Origin: Ophiothrix spiculata
Taxonomy: Eukaryota > Echinodermata > Ophiuroidea > Amphilepidida > Ophiotrichidae
Length of the DNA stretch: 27,355 nt
NCBI GenBank assembly: GCA_000969725.1
Contig: JXSR01S009079.1
Strand: one strand, 5' to 3'
Made by a program: the position numbers and the translations under genes. Under the pieces are notes generated by a model. That model saw only the letters and a program-made list of their open reading frames with translations. It did not search any database and had not been told where the DNA came from. This document shows, one piece after another, positions 1 to 10,750 of this stretch (position 1 is the stretch's first letter; every line of letters starts with the position of its first letter).

Positions 1-417
1 ATATGTTGTATTACTTGTTTTGATTTGTCTACAGCCTGGTCTACACATTGTCATGTGACTTGGTGGTGACAAAGTCATATGTGGCTTGTACCCAGGGGGG
101 GGGGGGGTACTCAAATTTGGTTTAAGTAGGGACGTGCTTCTACAAAATTTGAAAAGCCACCCGCCCAATTTCAAGAAAAAGGGACCCATCTATATACTAA
201 ATCTCCCAAATTTTCAAATTTATATTCAAAAATAGCATGTTTTTGTCCAAACTTGGGGTATTTATTTTGGCACAAATTTGCTAAGGTTTTGTGAAGAAAT
301 ACTCTAATTTGCGCCATTTGTTGGAAAATTTTGACAAGAAAAGACCTATTGAAATACCGGTACCACAACCCCATATAACCCTTTTTAGTATCTTTTGATA
401 CTAATGATACTACCATG
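1..417 (+). repeat. Direct repeat copy 1
   Basis: Nearly identical to 4075-4450. It starts at the window edge with ATATGTTGTATTACTTG and contains a 13-G run at 95-107. Similarity ends near TACCATG at about 417. Copy 1 carries about 20 bp (TTGGAAAATTTTGACAAG region) absent from copy 2. The true left boundary is outside the window. An 81-codon open frame on the minus strand is present but not supported as a gene. Confidence 0.93.
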
Positions 418-1106
418 TATGCTTATAGTCATTTTAAATATATTGCACATAGTTATAATATATACTCGGGTTACATGCATGTTCAAAATCATGGTGGAAT
501 GTCAATTTTGTATTGCTTAAATACTCTCTATGCACTTTTACAGTAAATATTGATACAATTTTTTCATTTTTGCAATTCTTTGATAACACATTTTTATGTA
601 GAAGATATATTGTTGTATGCACAATCCTGAAACTAAATGACGGGGAAGAGTTTAAACTTAAACTTTATAAGTACGTCTAGAACTTGTTCATCCCTAGATT
701 AATTAGAGAAATACCTTTTTTTCTGGTGCCAAAAAGAGAAAGATCATGATTTATTAGGTCCGTAAGAAATCATTTTTGATGATGTATGTGACACAATTGG
801 ATCGGGGGAAATGAATCATGTGTCGGTAATTTTTAGTTTTGATTTTTTTTCTATTTGTGTGTTATAAATGCTACATTTTAATTTGCTTTGAACCCATCAC
901 AGTTGGTCATCTTGTTCCTTAATATCCATAGATACAAATTACAAGATACAACAATTCTTTTACTTATTTGGATCATGTCAGATATGTTTTTGAGAAGCAC
1001 ATTGATCAAAATAACTACAAGAATTTACATTTTCTTAACAATATTGATTTGTCTTGTACAAATTGAAAAATGAAAGGTACAGGAATACTTGCAATCATCT
1101 CATACG
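418..1106. other. No gene seen
   Basis: AT-rich sequence without splice-bounded open frames or recognisable repeats. Confidence 0.6.
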
Positions 1107-1412
1107 GCCAAAAATAAAAAAATAGTTGTGTTGCCCTCACAGGCCCAAAGTGGTGGGGACGGCCAGGCCGTTTTTTTTTTTTTTTTAAAAATACCATTAC
1201 AGATGCCATGTGTAAACAGTGTGGGATACATGGTTGTTTGCTACTGAAAGGTGAATTTTGGAACATTTTCGGGACTGGAAATCAGGCAAAATATTTGTGC
1301 AACTCAAGAAATATTAAAAATCAAGAGTTTTGATGAAAAAAAAAAACGGGTCGGGATTTTCCACAATTTCGACCCGGCCGGCGGAGGGCAACACAACAAT
1401 TTTTTTTTTGGC
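1107..1412. mobile_element. Foldback element with ~75-bp inverted arms
   Basis: The left arm (1107-1186) starts GGCCAAAAATAAAAAAATAG and continues GTTGTGTTGCCCT. The right arm (about 1335-1412) ends AGGGCAACACAACAATTT then T-run and TTGGC. The inner part of both arms has a GC-rich GGCCGG-type core beside a poly-T/poly-A run. No target duplication is evident. Non-coding. Confidence 0.8.
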
Positions 1413-2061
1413 TTAATCAAGGGCTCAGGATGAAAATGTAATTATGGTTATGATGATATCTGATTTCATTACAGTAATTTAATATAAGGTGCATTTTATA
1501 CTCATTATGTTGCAGTGAGAACAACACTTTCAGTGTTTGATGTTATGATTGTAATCGTGCTGTGCCTTGTGTATAGGGAGGACCGGGGGCTACCAAAACA
1601 TGATGAATTGAAACATTTTGATCATCAGATGAACTTTATATGTACTGGGAGACCGTGGCTGTTGTTGGTCATTGGCTACCAGTACTGTTGGCTACCCATT
1701 GTTGTTTTTTTCCACTCGATCATTCTTAGTGTACATATTTTAAAGCTTCCAGTAGCATATGTACCGTATATTCCAGTTATCCTCTGTCACCCTATGTGTA
1801 TTTTATTTGTGTAATTTTCATGTATTCACACTGTTTTATATGTCTTGCAACGATTTTCTTTGTTACTTATGGCAGATATTTGTACTTACATAATTCAATG
1901 CAATTAAATCATTGTACAAAAATTAAAAAAAAAAACTTTTGCAATTTGTATACATGTACCATGCAGTATGTATTTACAAATGTACATAAATGAAGTATTG
2001 TGAGCTTGTCATACCGGTATACATACAAGGATGCAGCTTGGTTTGAGAATTCAACAAGGCA
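1413..2061. other. No supported gene
   Basis: A 99-codon plus-strand frame from 1515 follows a good acceptor-like ATGTTGCAG, but its hydrophobic product (CLVYREDRG..., PWLLLVIGYQYCW) matches nothing I know. It could be a UTR exon of an unseen gene. A poly-A stretch at about 1925-1936. Confidence 0.4.
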
Positions 2062-2515
2062 GGCTCACACTCTGATAGGGGGAAATGGAATGCAACACTA
2101 TAAACCTTTTATTAAATAATTCCACGTATGAATTTGCCACCAAACGTCGTGTTATTTGCAAGCACCCACAGATGGCTGAAATTAACAGTCGTGTTTACAA
2201 TATTTTATGACTATGTTTTTAGTTATTTTGAGATTGGTAAAACTTTGTTAGTTGTTGTCAATGTTTTGATGAAAATCAACAGTTGAGTACCTAACCAAAT
2301 TAACAAGATTCATGAGATGTTGACTTAAAAAGTTTTTGACTGTTGATGGCGGATTTTGTGTAACCATATGCAGCAGCCATTCATCTTTGACTGTTGTGCT
2401 GTAACTGGAAGATTGTTACAATCTGGCAGTAAATCTTGCTTTTCTTCATTTACGTCGCTTTGCAGCCATAATTTTGTGATAATTTCGCTGGTTACTATGC
2501 ATCGGAGTGTGAGCC
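2062..2515. mobile_element. Possible element with 15-bp inverted termini
   Basis: GGCTCACACTCTGAT at 2062-2076 is matched in inverted orientation by ATCGGAGTGTGAGCC at 2501-2515, with one mismatch. The interior is AT-rich and non-coding. The termini are short, so this is only suggestive. Confidence 0.4.
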
Positions 2516-2685
2516 AGCCAGTTTAATTTTAGTTGATTACAAACTCTGTGCAATTACCAAAGACAAGGCCAAGAATTTAATTAAGACAAGTAATTGCATC
2601 AGTGCCCATGGTATGATCAAACTCCATGCTCTGGAGAACTAACATGACCTTGGGATCCCTAGCAACATTGAATATTTGTTAGGGT

Positions 2686-2959
2686 AAAGACATAGTCGTC
2701 TTCCAAACAAAATTTTCGCAACCAAACATTTGGTCGTGACATCACCAAATATTTGCGATCAAATTTAAAGTATAAGCCAGTAACAAAAATTTGAGGCAAT
2801 TAATGTATATGGCAATTCAGCACATGTTCAATTTAGCATGAAATTTTATTTGGTCTTCAACTTGGTGTTGAAGTTATTTTATTTGGAGTCAATCATCATT
2901 TTGACGTCACGACAAAATGTTTGGTAGCGAAAATTTTGTTTGAAGGCCGACTATGTTTT
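2686..2959. mobile_element. Foldback MITE with ~55-bp inverted arms
   Basis: The left arm (2686-2744) has AAAGACATAGTCG, CCAAACAAAATTTTCGC and CCAAACATTTGGTCGTGAC. The right arm (about 2900-2959) has the inverse: GTCACGACAAAATGTTTGG, GCGAAAATTTTGTTTG and CGACTATGTTTT. The interior is about 155 bp, AT-rich, non-coding. Confidence 0.87.
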
Positions 2960-3610
2960 GACTCTTGTTCTGAGCTATAATTCAAGAAATTAAGAAGAAA
3001 GTCTGCTAAAAAGGTTGTAAAAAATCAAACTGTCAATTTTAATAGATTTTCTTGATTGTTATAGTTGCAATGTATAAAACAAATGGACTGCTTTTTCATT
3101 CTTACAAAAATATAAACTATTTTCCCTTGGAGATCTTATTAGACTATCATACTATTTAGTCTCAAGATCAATTCGGACAATGTAGTTTTTACTAATTGCC
3201 CTCATCATTAGCAGTCAATATTTGTACCCTGAAAAAAAAAGCAGGGATTTGTTTTATTCCAAATTTATAGGTCTATACCAAAATACAACTTTTTTTGTTA
3301 ATCTCATAAATTTCATTTAAAACATATACATGTGTGCTTGTATACCAAGGGCGTGTGCCACTTAATAGTGTAACGAAAATGCTGCTGCCTGTACTTTGAT
3401 TGGCAGTTCAGCAATCGAGTGAAATCACAACTCTTTCATGTGACGCAACAAGATATGTTTGTTTACTCCACTCATTTATTATGTTCAGATGTTCATAAAA
3501 TTTAATGATTTTGTTTTAAAATAAATTGTACTATACTTTACAAAATTTTGCAATTCATTTACTACACTAAATGCTGATGTACTGACGTTTAAAGATGCCA
3601 GATGGCTTTT

Positions 3611-3746
3611 GTCACTGTAAGAGTAAAAACCACTCTTTTGGAACTGGCACTCGTTTTATTATTGATTTTGCATTTGTTATAGATAAAAGGATTACCAAGA
3701 AAGTAGTAAAACAAGTGCCAGTTCCAAAAGAAGTGCTTTTTTACTG
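3611..3746. mobile_element. Hairpin element, ~45-bp inverted arms
   Basis: The left arm (3611-3658) and right arm (3708-3746) are inverted: CTTTTGGAACTGGCACTCG against AGTGCCAGTTCCAAAAGAAG, with outer ends GTCACTG and TTACTGAC. The loop is about 50 bp. The sequence immediately right (3750-4000) is more GC-rich, contains several CCGGT/GCCGCAAGG words, and is otherwise unexplained. Confidence 0.8.
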
Positions 3747-4074
3747 ACACCCTGGTCACATGTATAACCACCGGATGCCGGTCTGCAAAGCCGCAAGGCC
3801 GGTATGACATCGATATGACAATTGTGAGCTCTTGCGATGCCCAGTCGGTCACCGGTCGGACTCCGATGGTTATTAGACCATAACTGAAGACATCGTATAC
3901 ACTAGCCGCAAGGTTTTAACTCGGAATTAATTTCTTGCGGCATGCTCCGGCATCTTAACGGCTCTACGGACACCGTATGACACCATAAACACATTGTAAC
4001 CTCGCGTAAGCTAATGTATCTACAGTTTGTATTGCTTTCATTTTACAAGTAAGATGTGATCTGGGAGAACCAGC

Positions 4075-4450
4075 CATATGTTGTATTACTTGTTTTGATT
4101 TGTCTACAGCCTGGTCTACACATTGTCATGTGACTTGGTGGTGACAAAGTCATATGTGGCTTGTACCCGGGGGGGGGGGGGGACTCAAATTTGGTTTAAG
4201 TAGGGACGTACCTGCTTCTACAAAATTTGAAAAGCCACCAGCCCAATTTCAAGAAAAAGGGATCCATCGATATACCAAATCTCCCAAATTTTTAAATTTA
4301 TATTCAAAAATAGCATGTTTTTGTCCAAACTTGCGCTATTTATTTTGGCACAAATTTGCTAAGGTTTTGTGAAGAAATGCTCTAATTTGCGCCATTTGAA
4401 ATTGAAAAACCGGTACCACATCCCCATTTAACCACTTTTTAGTATAGGTT
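4075..4450 (+). repeat. Direct repeat copy 2
   Basis: Second copy of the element at 1-417, offset by about 4,075 bp, with a 14-G run at 4169-4182. The first ~90 bases match copy 1 without visible difference. The rest differs by scattered substitutions and small indels, including the 20-bp deletion in GCCATTTGAAATTG. The copies could come from a tandem segmental duplication or be two insertions of a dispersed repeat. Confidence 0.93.
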
Positions 4451-5509
4451 GTACCATGGGACTGGAAAATTCATCACACGGTTCAGACCTTCAGGTTACT
4501 TATTGCATATCGGTCTCCATTTACCTTTTGGTTTTCTTTCCATGTTATACAGGGTTGTAAAGAAAGGGACTTCTTATCAGATTAGGCTGCCCTAGTGTGG
4601 AACCATCAGTCTAAATTAACCATAAGGGCATGCAGGAACAGAACAGTACAATCTCGACGTATGTCTAGACCAGTTTAAACTTCATCCTTGGTGCACAAGA
4701 GGCAGAAAAAAAAAACAACAACAGAAAGAGAATTTTATTCAATCATTTTTTAGTGAGGGGTTGTCACTAAGATAACTTGTAAGCATGTGACTAGATTTTC
4801 CTGAAAATAAACAAGAATGTAATTTGACATTTTAATAAAAACATTCCCTTTTCACTTTTTTGCAATATAACTTTGAACAATATTTTGATCTTGATTATAA
4901 CAAGAAATGGTCCTATTTCTTGGGAAATTCCCACTTGGGAAATGGTGCCTCTGATCTAGAATCCACAAATTTGGAGATTTCCTGAGAATGCTATTTTTCT
5001 GTTAAAATCAACCCTTTTAGAAATGTCTCTGAATGCATATACATGCAGACAGATAATCAAATAGCAACCAACCCCCTCACCTTTCCCCACAGTATTTATT
5101 AAAGTGTCCGATATGGCTATGTCACATTTGTGATGCAACACATAGAAAGATACATCTTTGGGCCAAAATCAAAATTGAGTTATTGTATCGATGGAGAGCT
5201 TGTTTATTCCTCTTTAATAATTTTGTTAATCTGACTTTGGTTCAAGAGTTAAAAACATAACATCTATGATCAGTCTTTGGCAATTCCAACTTCTGAGTAA
5301 AACATATGATCGAAATTCAGGATGTTCAAAGAAGCCTTAACAAAGCTGTTGGATTTATGAAATTATAGGTACTGCTTCAAAATTTCATATAGCAGCTGGC
5401 ATTTTCAAAATTTAGGCAAACAATTTAAGATTTCCAGATGATAATTTTTAAAAATGTCCCAATTGATAAAAAAAAATTGACTTTGCTGCAATGATGTACC
5501 TTGTGATAC
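4451..5509. other. No gene seen
   Basis: AT-rich non-coding sequence with no clear inverted or tandem repeats. Confidence 0.6.
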
Positions 5510-5845
5510 GCCACAACGCATTTCGTCTTGTGAGTGCAAGAAAGTCCCATCTGCAATAGCTTCCTTACTTCTAAATTTGGATTGCACACTGTATGACCAA
5601 CAGTCTTGGGTCATACAGTGTGCAATCCAAGACTGTTGGTCATACAGTGTGACCAACAGTCTTGGGTCAGTGGTTCTTGAAATGGTTCTTCAGGTGACAA
5701 AGAAGAACCATTTCAAGAACCACTGACATAAGACAGGAAAATTTTGAGGGATTGTTCACATTATTGTGGCAAGATTTAAAATAAATATAACTTGGGGCAG
5801 CCATTGCAGATACGACTTTCTTGCACTCACATGACGATTTGTGGC
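5510..5845. mobile_element. Nested foldback element
   Basis: The outer arms are 5510-5560 (GCCACAACGCATTTCGTC ... GAGTGCAAGAAAGT ... ATCTGCAAT) and 5798-5845, its inverse. Nested inside are two perfect hairpins. One is 20 bp (5577-5596 with 5611-5630, 14-nt loop). The other is 25 bp (5666-5690 with 5703-5727, 12-nt loop). A further alternative 15-bp pairing exists at 5627-5641 with 5651-5665. Non-coding. Confidence 0.9.
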
Positions 5846-7391
5846 ATTATATGGACCATTATATATTTTCTTGTGCCTTTGTATTATAATATTTTTGTGT
5901 TTCAATGTACATGTTCACAATAAATATCAGAATAAGTCTTTGATATGTAAATTTTGTACTGGACTCAATACTTTGAATTTCTATTTTTTTTAAATATATA
6001 CGGTTACCAAAAAACAAGTCCCCCCCCCCCTTGGATAACCAGACTTTGTCAAGACAGAAGTCGCCATGTTGGCTGTATTTGTCCTGCATAAAACAAGTTT
6101 TCGTTTAGGGAAACAGTTCTCCATACAACACACCCTCCCATTTGATTAAAGGTAATGTCGCTTTTGAGCAAGACCCATTTGTTTCCAAATCATTTTTTTT
6201 AACAGCTGAAAAAAAGTTGCATTTAACTTCTTGTAAAGCCTTCTTATGGCAACAAAAACAGGTTGACGTTGGCATTTATTGCATTAACATGACTATGCTG
6301 CCAAAGTACACATTTTGGCATGGTTCAATATCAAGCATGATAATGTCATGACGTTCGATTATGGCAGGCTTCTGTTATGGTAACAGCATTGCTTGAAAAG
6401 TGGGTGTTAATGTGTGAGAAAGTAGAGGAAATCTGTGGAATAAAATTATGGATACTATATAAACCTTCAGATGATCATGCAAAACTCAGGTGCAAACAAA
6501 CATGATTTTAACAATGAGAGAGCATTAGCAGACCTCTTACTGCACATTTTTACCAGGGCATAGAACTTAACGACCAAGGGTAGCGGATCGCAGAACGTAA
6601 CAATTTTACGCGATATTACTGCACTGTTAACCTGTGTTGTATTAATGTTGAAAATATGGATTTTGATCAATGACTCGTTACCAAAGTTTGTTCTGGTGTA
6701 TAAAAATGTAATATGGTTCAAATTTCAAATAAATCCATCAAATTTGTTCATTTTTATACACAAAATTGCTTTACCAGTTGTTGAAAAGAGAGGTGGACAT
6801 TGCACTTTCAATCCGACAATGTCTTCATTAAAGACATGGCAATTCATTTAAAAATGAGAAGGGTCTGAATCATGTTTTAACTGTGGACATGCACTAATTT
6901 AAAATAGAGAAAAATGAAATAAAGTAAACGTGGAAGCATGTTGAGATTTATCAAAATTAACAAGTGCAACTTTTTTTTCGTCAGTTTTGAAAAATGATTT
7001 TAAAACAAATGTGTGTTGTTAGAAAACGACAAAAGCTTTCATCAAATGTTGATGTGGGTTTAGTGCACAAGTGTTTCTCTAAATAGAAACATATTTTATG
7101 CGAAAGAAAAGCATTCAACATGAAGAGTTCTACCATGACTGGTCATCCCCGGGGGTCATCCATGGGGGAACTTATTTTTTGGTGACCGTTTATATAGCTA
7201 TAAATCGATCATGGGTAATTTTACTTACTTTTTTATAATCCTGTAAGGGCCCACAGTTTTTATGAGCTGCCCAATATCTGGTGCAACCTAAGTTTTAAAT
7301 AAGATTCAGTTTTCAAAACCAGTAGATTGACTTATGTTTGACAGTTTCATATACTCGGTCAGTATACTTTATCAGAAATGTGATGATCCAG
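5846..7391. other. No gene seen
   Basis: AT-rich. A C run lies at about 6021-6031. Short open frames have no family features. CCATGGGGG/CCCCGGGGG words occur near 7146-7168. Confidence 0.6.
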
Positions 7392-7607
7392 CTAGCTAGC
7401 TTCTGACTCCCAACGACGACCTGTTGGTGGCGTCCTTTCAGGAGATGATGAGGTCAAAAGAGAGTCATAGATATGACTGGGAAAGTGGTGTTCATGGTGT
7501 TGGGTGCTCTCTTCCTGAGTATACGAAACTGTCAAATGTAAGTCATCCACTGGTTTTGAAGAATGAATCTTATTAACTTGTTTTACCAACAAACCTGATG
7601 AACTTAT
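7392..7607 (-). CDS. Possible terminal exon, unknown product (minus-strand reading)
   Basis: On the minus strand a frame is open from just after a TAA at 7610-7608 to TAG at 7394-7392. Candidate acceptors are TTCATCAG (about 7596) and CAAAACCAG (about 7551). The residues have the Ser/His/Pro/Glu-rich character of a disordered C-terminal tail: VDDLHLTVSYTQEES, HHEHHFPSHIYDSLL, SSSPERTPPTGRRWESEAS. I do not recognise a family. It conflicts with the plus-strand exon reading over the same bases. Confidence 0.25.
   Translation of the reverse strand: MSSSGLLVKQVNKIHSSKPVDDLHLTVSYTQEESTQHHEHHFPSHIYDSLLTSSSPERTPPTGRRWESEAS
7442..7537 (+). CDS. Possible internal exon, unknown product (plus-strand reading)
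   Basis: A pyrimidine-containing acceptor TCCTTTCAG ends at 7441 and a strong donor GTAAGT starts at 7538. The 96 nt between are exactly 32 open codons in one frame only (MMRSKESHRYDWESGVHG... ending KLSN). I do not recognise the peptide. The minus strand of the same segment is open too, so at most one reading is likely real, and a 32-codon open frame can arise by chance. Confidence 0.25.
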
Positions 7608-8245
7608 TTAAGGATATTCTGGTGCAACTAGTCTCAATTATTAGATTAATTCAAATGTATTTTTCTAATAGTAATGGAGGCTTGGTGATTAAAAAAATCT
7701 ATAGTCACCATACATTTCTAAGGCTGTATTTATACTTTTTTGTGAGTGATCATATATCGTGCCATATGTTTTCAGCAAACATCTGCTAATTATTTAATAT
7801 CTATTCTAATTTACATTACAATACATATTTGAGGAGAAATATATATTTCATTTGATCAACATGGATCATATAAATAATCCAAAAAATATATGGAGTAGTT
7901 ATTGATTTCCCATCTTCAAACCTGCGATATTATTAGAAAATACATCGGAAGCTATTGGACATGTTTGAAGAGCGAATACTTATTAATAGTATTATTGCCC
8001 ATGAAAAAGTAAAAACTGGCCCTTATTCCAAGTATTTGGTGATTTTCATCTTACAAATGAAAAATTTTCTACACCCTACATAAACATCCACATTTGAATT
8101 ACACTCTCTTAGGGTTGAGCACTTTACCAATTGAATGGTTTTAAATATACATTGGATTTCATTTACATCCTCCTTAAATGTAGTCCCTTGCAGAATCAAC
8201 ATGCATGTTGGGAGTTGCTCAATGCAAATGTTTGATGCAGAATCT

Positions 8246-8442
8246 AAAGGTGCGTTTACATTGTGATGACTTAGGGGTAACGACAAGCAACGGATACCTG
8301 CGGATTGCAGTTTTGAATATCCGCCGGTCATCGCCCGACACAATCTGCTGGCCACACATACTATTGTTACTATCGGTCATTTTCAGTTGCAAGTCGGTAA
8401 CCCTCCATCGAAGATAAGTCATCACAGTGTAAACACACCTTA
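8246..8442. mobile_element. MITE with 27-bp inverted termini
   Basis: AAGGTGCGTTTACATTGTGA at the left end is matched by TCACAGTGTAAACACACCTT at the right, and both continue into TGACTTA/TAAGTCA. The internal 140 bp is relatively GC-rich. Short open frames on both strands across it are a by-product of the palindrome. The superfamily is not certain; no clear target duplication. Confidence 0.85.
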
Positions 8443-8455
8443 AACTATTGATACT

Positions 8456-8678
8456 ATTATTGAAATCATTAAATTTCCTACAAGTCATATCTGAAGGTTG
8501 CGTATGATGAGAGCGTGTGTGATAATGAAAATGCACTGCACGTTTCTTGATTGGTTGTTTGATGCGGTGATCGCATGAAAAGTCTTTCGTACTATGCTAG
8601 GTCATACGCTTGTTTACTGCACGCATTTTTTGCACTCAAAATTTCATGACTTGTAGGAAATTTAATGATTTCAATAAT
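8456..8678. mobile_element. MITE with perfect 32-bp inverted termini
   Basis: The segment 8456-8487 (starts ATTATTGAAATCATTAAATT) is the exact reverse complement of 8647-8678. It begins only 13 bp after the previous MITE ends. The interior (about 160 bp) is non-coding and includes TGATTGGTTG and GTTTACTGCACGC. Open frames overlapping the arms on opposite strands share a peptide (TCRKFNDFNN) only because of the inverted repeat. Confidence 0.88.
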
Positions 8679-9106
8679 AAAATAGCGTCAATGACTTGCA
8701 AAATTCTAATTCTGTGGTTCAAAAGTTGCTACGTCGTTGGTCCCTTGTGTGAATGCTCGTCCTTGGGGCGCTGCATGGATATAAGTCACAGACCGGTCCT
8801 ATTTTTGTTTCACATTAAAACATTGAAAAAACCCTGCCACTTTACATTCAATGGATTGGAACTTTCAGTATGTTACGTTAAGCCCAACAAAGTTATAATT
8901 ATACTGCTTAAGCCCAACAAAGTTATATACTGCTGGAAAGCTTATTCTAACTTTTACTAAAAAAGGCGTAGTTATACAGAGTGGACAAAACACTGGTCAG
9001 TGGTGTCAGTTTGATATGTCAAAAAATCTCCACTTGATATAACAAGATGGTTCTCGAACCAGTAGTCTCGCCTGCGTATCGACCGCCTACTGAATTGACC
9101 GCCTAC
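8679..9106. other. No gene; small direct duplication
   Basis: TTAAGCCCAACAAAGTTATA occurs at 8879 and again at 8908, each followed by ACTGC. GACCGCCTAC occurs twice just before the LINE tail (about 9080-9102). Nothing else is recognisable. Confidence 0.6.
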
Positions 9107-9905
9107 TTAATAATAATAATAATATGTATTTTAATCATCATAAATTACAAACAATGAAAAACAAAATTATGCAATTATATGACAATCAAGGAAAAGAAAA
9201 ATAGACTGTAAAGTCCAAACACAGGATGTGTTTCCCTTTCCTTATATACTTAGTAATGTACAATAAATAAAAATATGATAAACACACAGTCTTTTGTTAC
9301 ATTAGTAAAACTGAAAATGAAATTCAAGCAAATAAAATTGCCACAACTATTTATATAAGCTTTCCTTACAAGCAGTCTTAAAGAGATTTACTGATGATGA
9401 TGATCTAACAGAAACAGGCAGCTCATTCCATAATCTTGGAAAGGAAACAAAAACAGAATTGAAGAAAGTACGTATTAGTGCGAGAAGTTGTGTGAAGAAA
9501 TCTAAGTTCTTTTCTCTTAGAAGGTTTGAAAAATTGGAGAAAAGATTGAGGACCAATACCATTGATAAGTTTAAAGCAGAAAATCAAGCGAAGTAAATTA
9601 AACAAGTCACAAGTTTTGAGCAGCCCAAATTCAACAAGTCTAGCTTCATATGATAAGTCAGATGGACACCTTTTTCTGTACATTAAAACCTTAGAAATTT
9701 TCCTTTGACTTTTATCCAACCTATCAAGTAAACCAATTTGGCACGGATTCCAAACAACAGCACAATATGTTACGTGAGGGAGAATCAGTGTTTTAAAGAG
9801 ATATAGGAGAGAACTGCCGAGAAATTCTAATACAGAAACCAGTCAAACGAGATACTTTTTTACAAACAGAGTCGACATGATGAGAGAAGGATAAGAATGA
9901 GTTGA
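9107..9905 (-). mobile_element. 5'-truncated LINE 3' end (reverse strand)
   Basis: On the minus strand, fragments in order encode SHHVDSVCKKVSRLTGF (about 9880-9830), LILPHVTYCAVVWNPC (about 9785-9740), LDKSQRKISKVL, YEARLVEFGLL, LIFCFKLINGIGPQSF, and finally SFPRLWNELPVSVRSS and FKTACKESLYK ending at 9347. This order is the C-terminal third of a Jockey/CR1-like reverse-transcriptase ORF. At least two frameshifts break it (near 9800 and near 9520). The 3'UTR ends in a TTA/ATT microsatellite at 9107-9122, like the copy at 22262, so the two are probably the same superfamily but clearly diverged. Confidence 0.87.
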
Positions 9906-9925
9906 ACACAATCATTCAGTTGTGG

Positions 9926-10740
9926 AGTGGATCCCAACGGAAAGGTCATATAACGGGGTCACCATTGGCACTTTTGATCGCTGGTCAAAGACGTACAATT
10001 TGACATCTTAATCTTTGAAATCGGACAAAGTTGAAAATTTGACCCCAAGGGAAAGGTTGGACGACGGGGTCACAATTGACACTTTTGATTTCTGGTCCAA
10101 GACGTTCAATTTGACACCTTAATCTTTGAAATCGGACAAAGTTGAAAATTTGACCCCAACAGAAAAGTCGGACGACTGGTTCACCATTGGCACTTTTGAT
10201 CTTTGGTCCAAGACGAACAATTTGACACCTTAACCTTTGAAATAGGACAAAGTTTAAAATTTGACACCAACGGAAAGGTCGGGCGACGGGGTCACCATTG
10301 ACACTTTTAATCTCTGGTCCAACACAAACAATTTGACACCTTAATCTTTGAAATCGGACAAAGTTGAAAATTTGACCGCAACGGAAAGGTCGGACAACGG
10401 GGTCACCATTGACACTTTTGATCTTTGGTCCAAGACGAACAATTTGACACCTCAACCATTAAAATAGGACAAAGTTGAAAATTTGACCTTTCATTTGACC
10501 TTTGACCCCAACAGAGTGGTCGGACGACGGGGTAACCATTGACACTTTTAATCGGTGACCCAAGACGAACAATTTGACACCTTAACTTTTGAAATCGCAC
10601 AAAGTTGAAAATTTGACCTTTCTTTTGACTTTTGACCCCAAGGGAGTGGTCGGACAACGGGGTCACCTTTGACACTTTTGATCACTGGTCCAAGACGAAC
10701 AATTTGACACCTTAACCTTTGAAATCTGACAAAGTTGAAA
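9926..10740. repeat. 111/130-bp tandem satellite, about seven units
   Basis: Phase marker TTTGACAC/TTTGACAT occurs at 9999, 10110, 10221, 10332, 10443, 10573 and 10703. That gives four periods of 111 bp and two of 130 bp. The longer units carry a 19-bp insertion that expands the TTTGACCTTT motif. Units share GGGGTCACCATTG, ACACTTTTGAT, TGGTCCAAGACGAACAA and CGGACAAAGTTGAAAATTTG. In the 111-bp section the minus strand stays open (111 is 37 codons), giving an apparent 37-residue protein repeat that the 130-bp units then break. Confidence 0.95.
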
Positions 10741-10750
10741 AATAAGCAAC

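Noticed and set aside
1515-1814. 99-codon plus-strand frame after an acceptor-like site
   Set aside because: Hydrophobic composition typical of chance frames in T-rich DNA; no family resemblance and no donor or partner exons.
1-4450. LTR retrotransposon with the direct repeats as LTRs
   Set aside because: No gag/pol coding, primer-binding site or polypurine tract is visible between them, and the interior is other foldback elements.
8023-8960. Open frames of 105-116 codons sharing a TCRKFNDFNN peptide
   Set aside because: The shared peptide is produced by the inverted arms of the MITE at 8456-8678 read on opposite strands.
9985-10455. 156-codon minus-strand open frame with a 37-residue repeat
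   Set aside because: It arises because 111 bp is divisible by three; adjacent 130-bp units destroy the frame and there is no start context or splice evidence.
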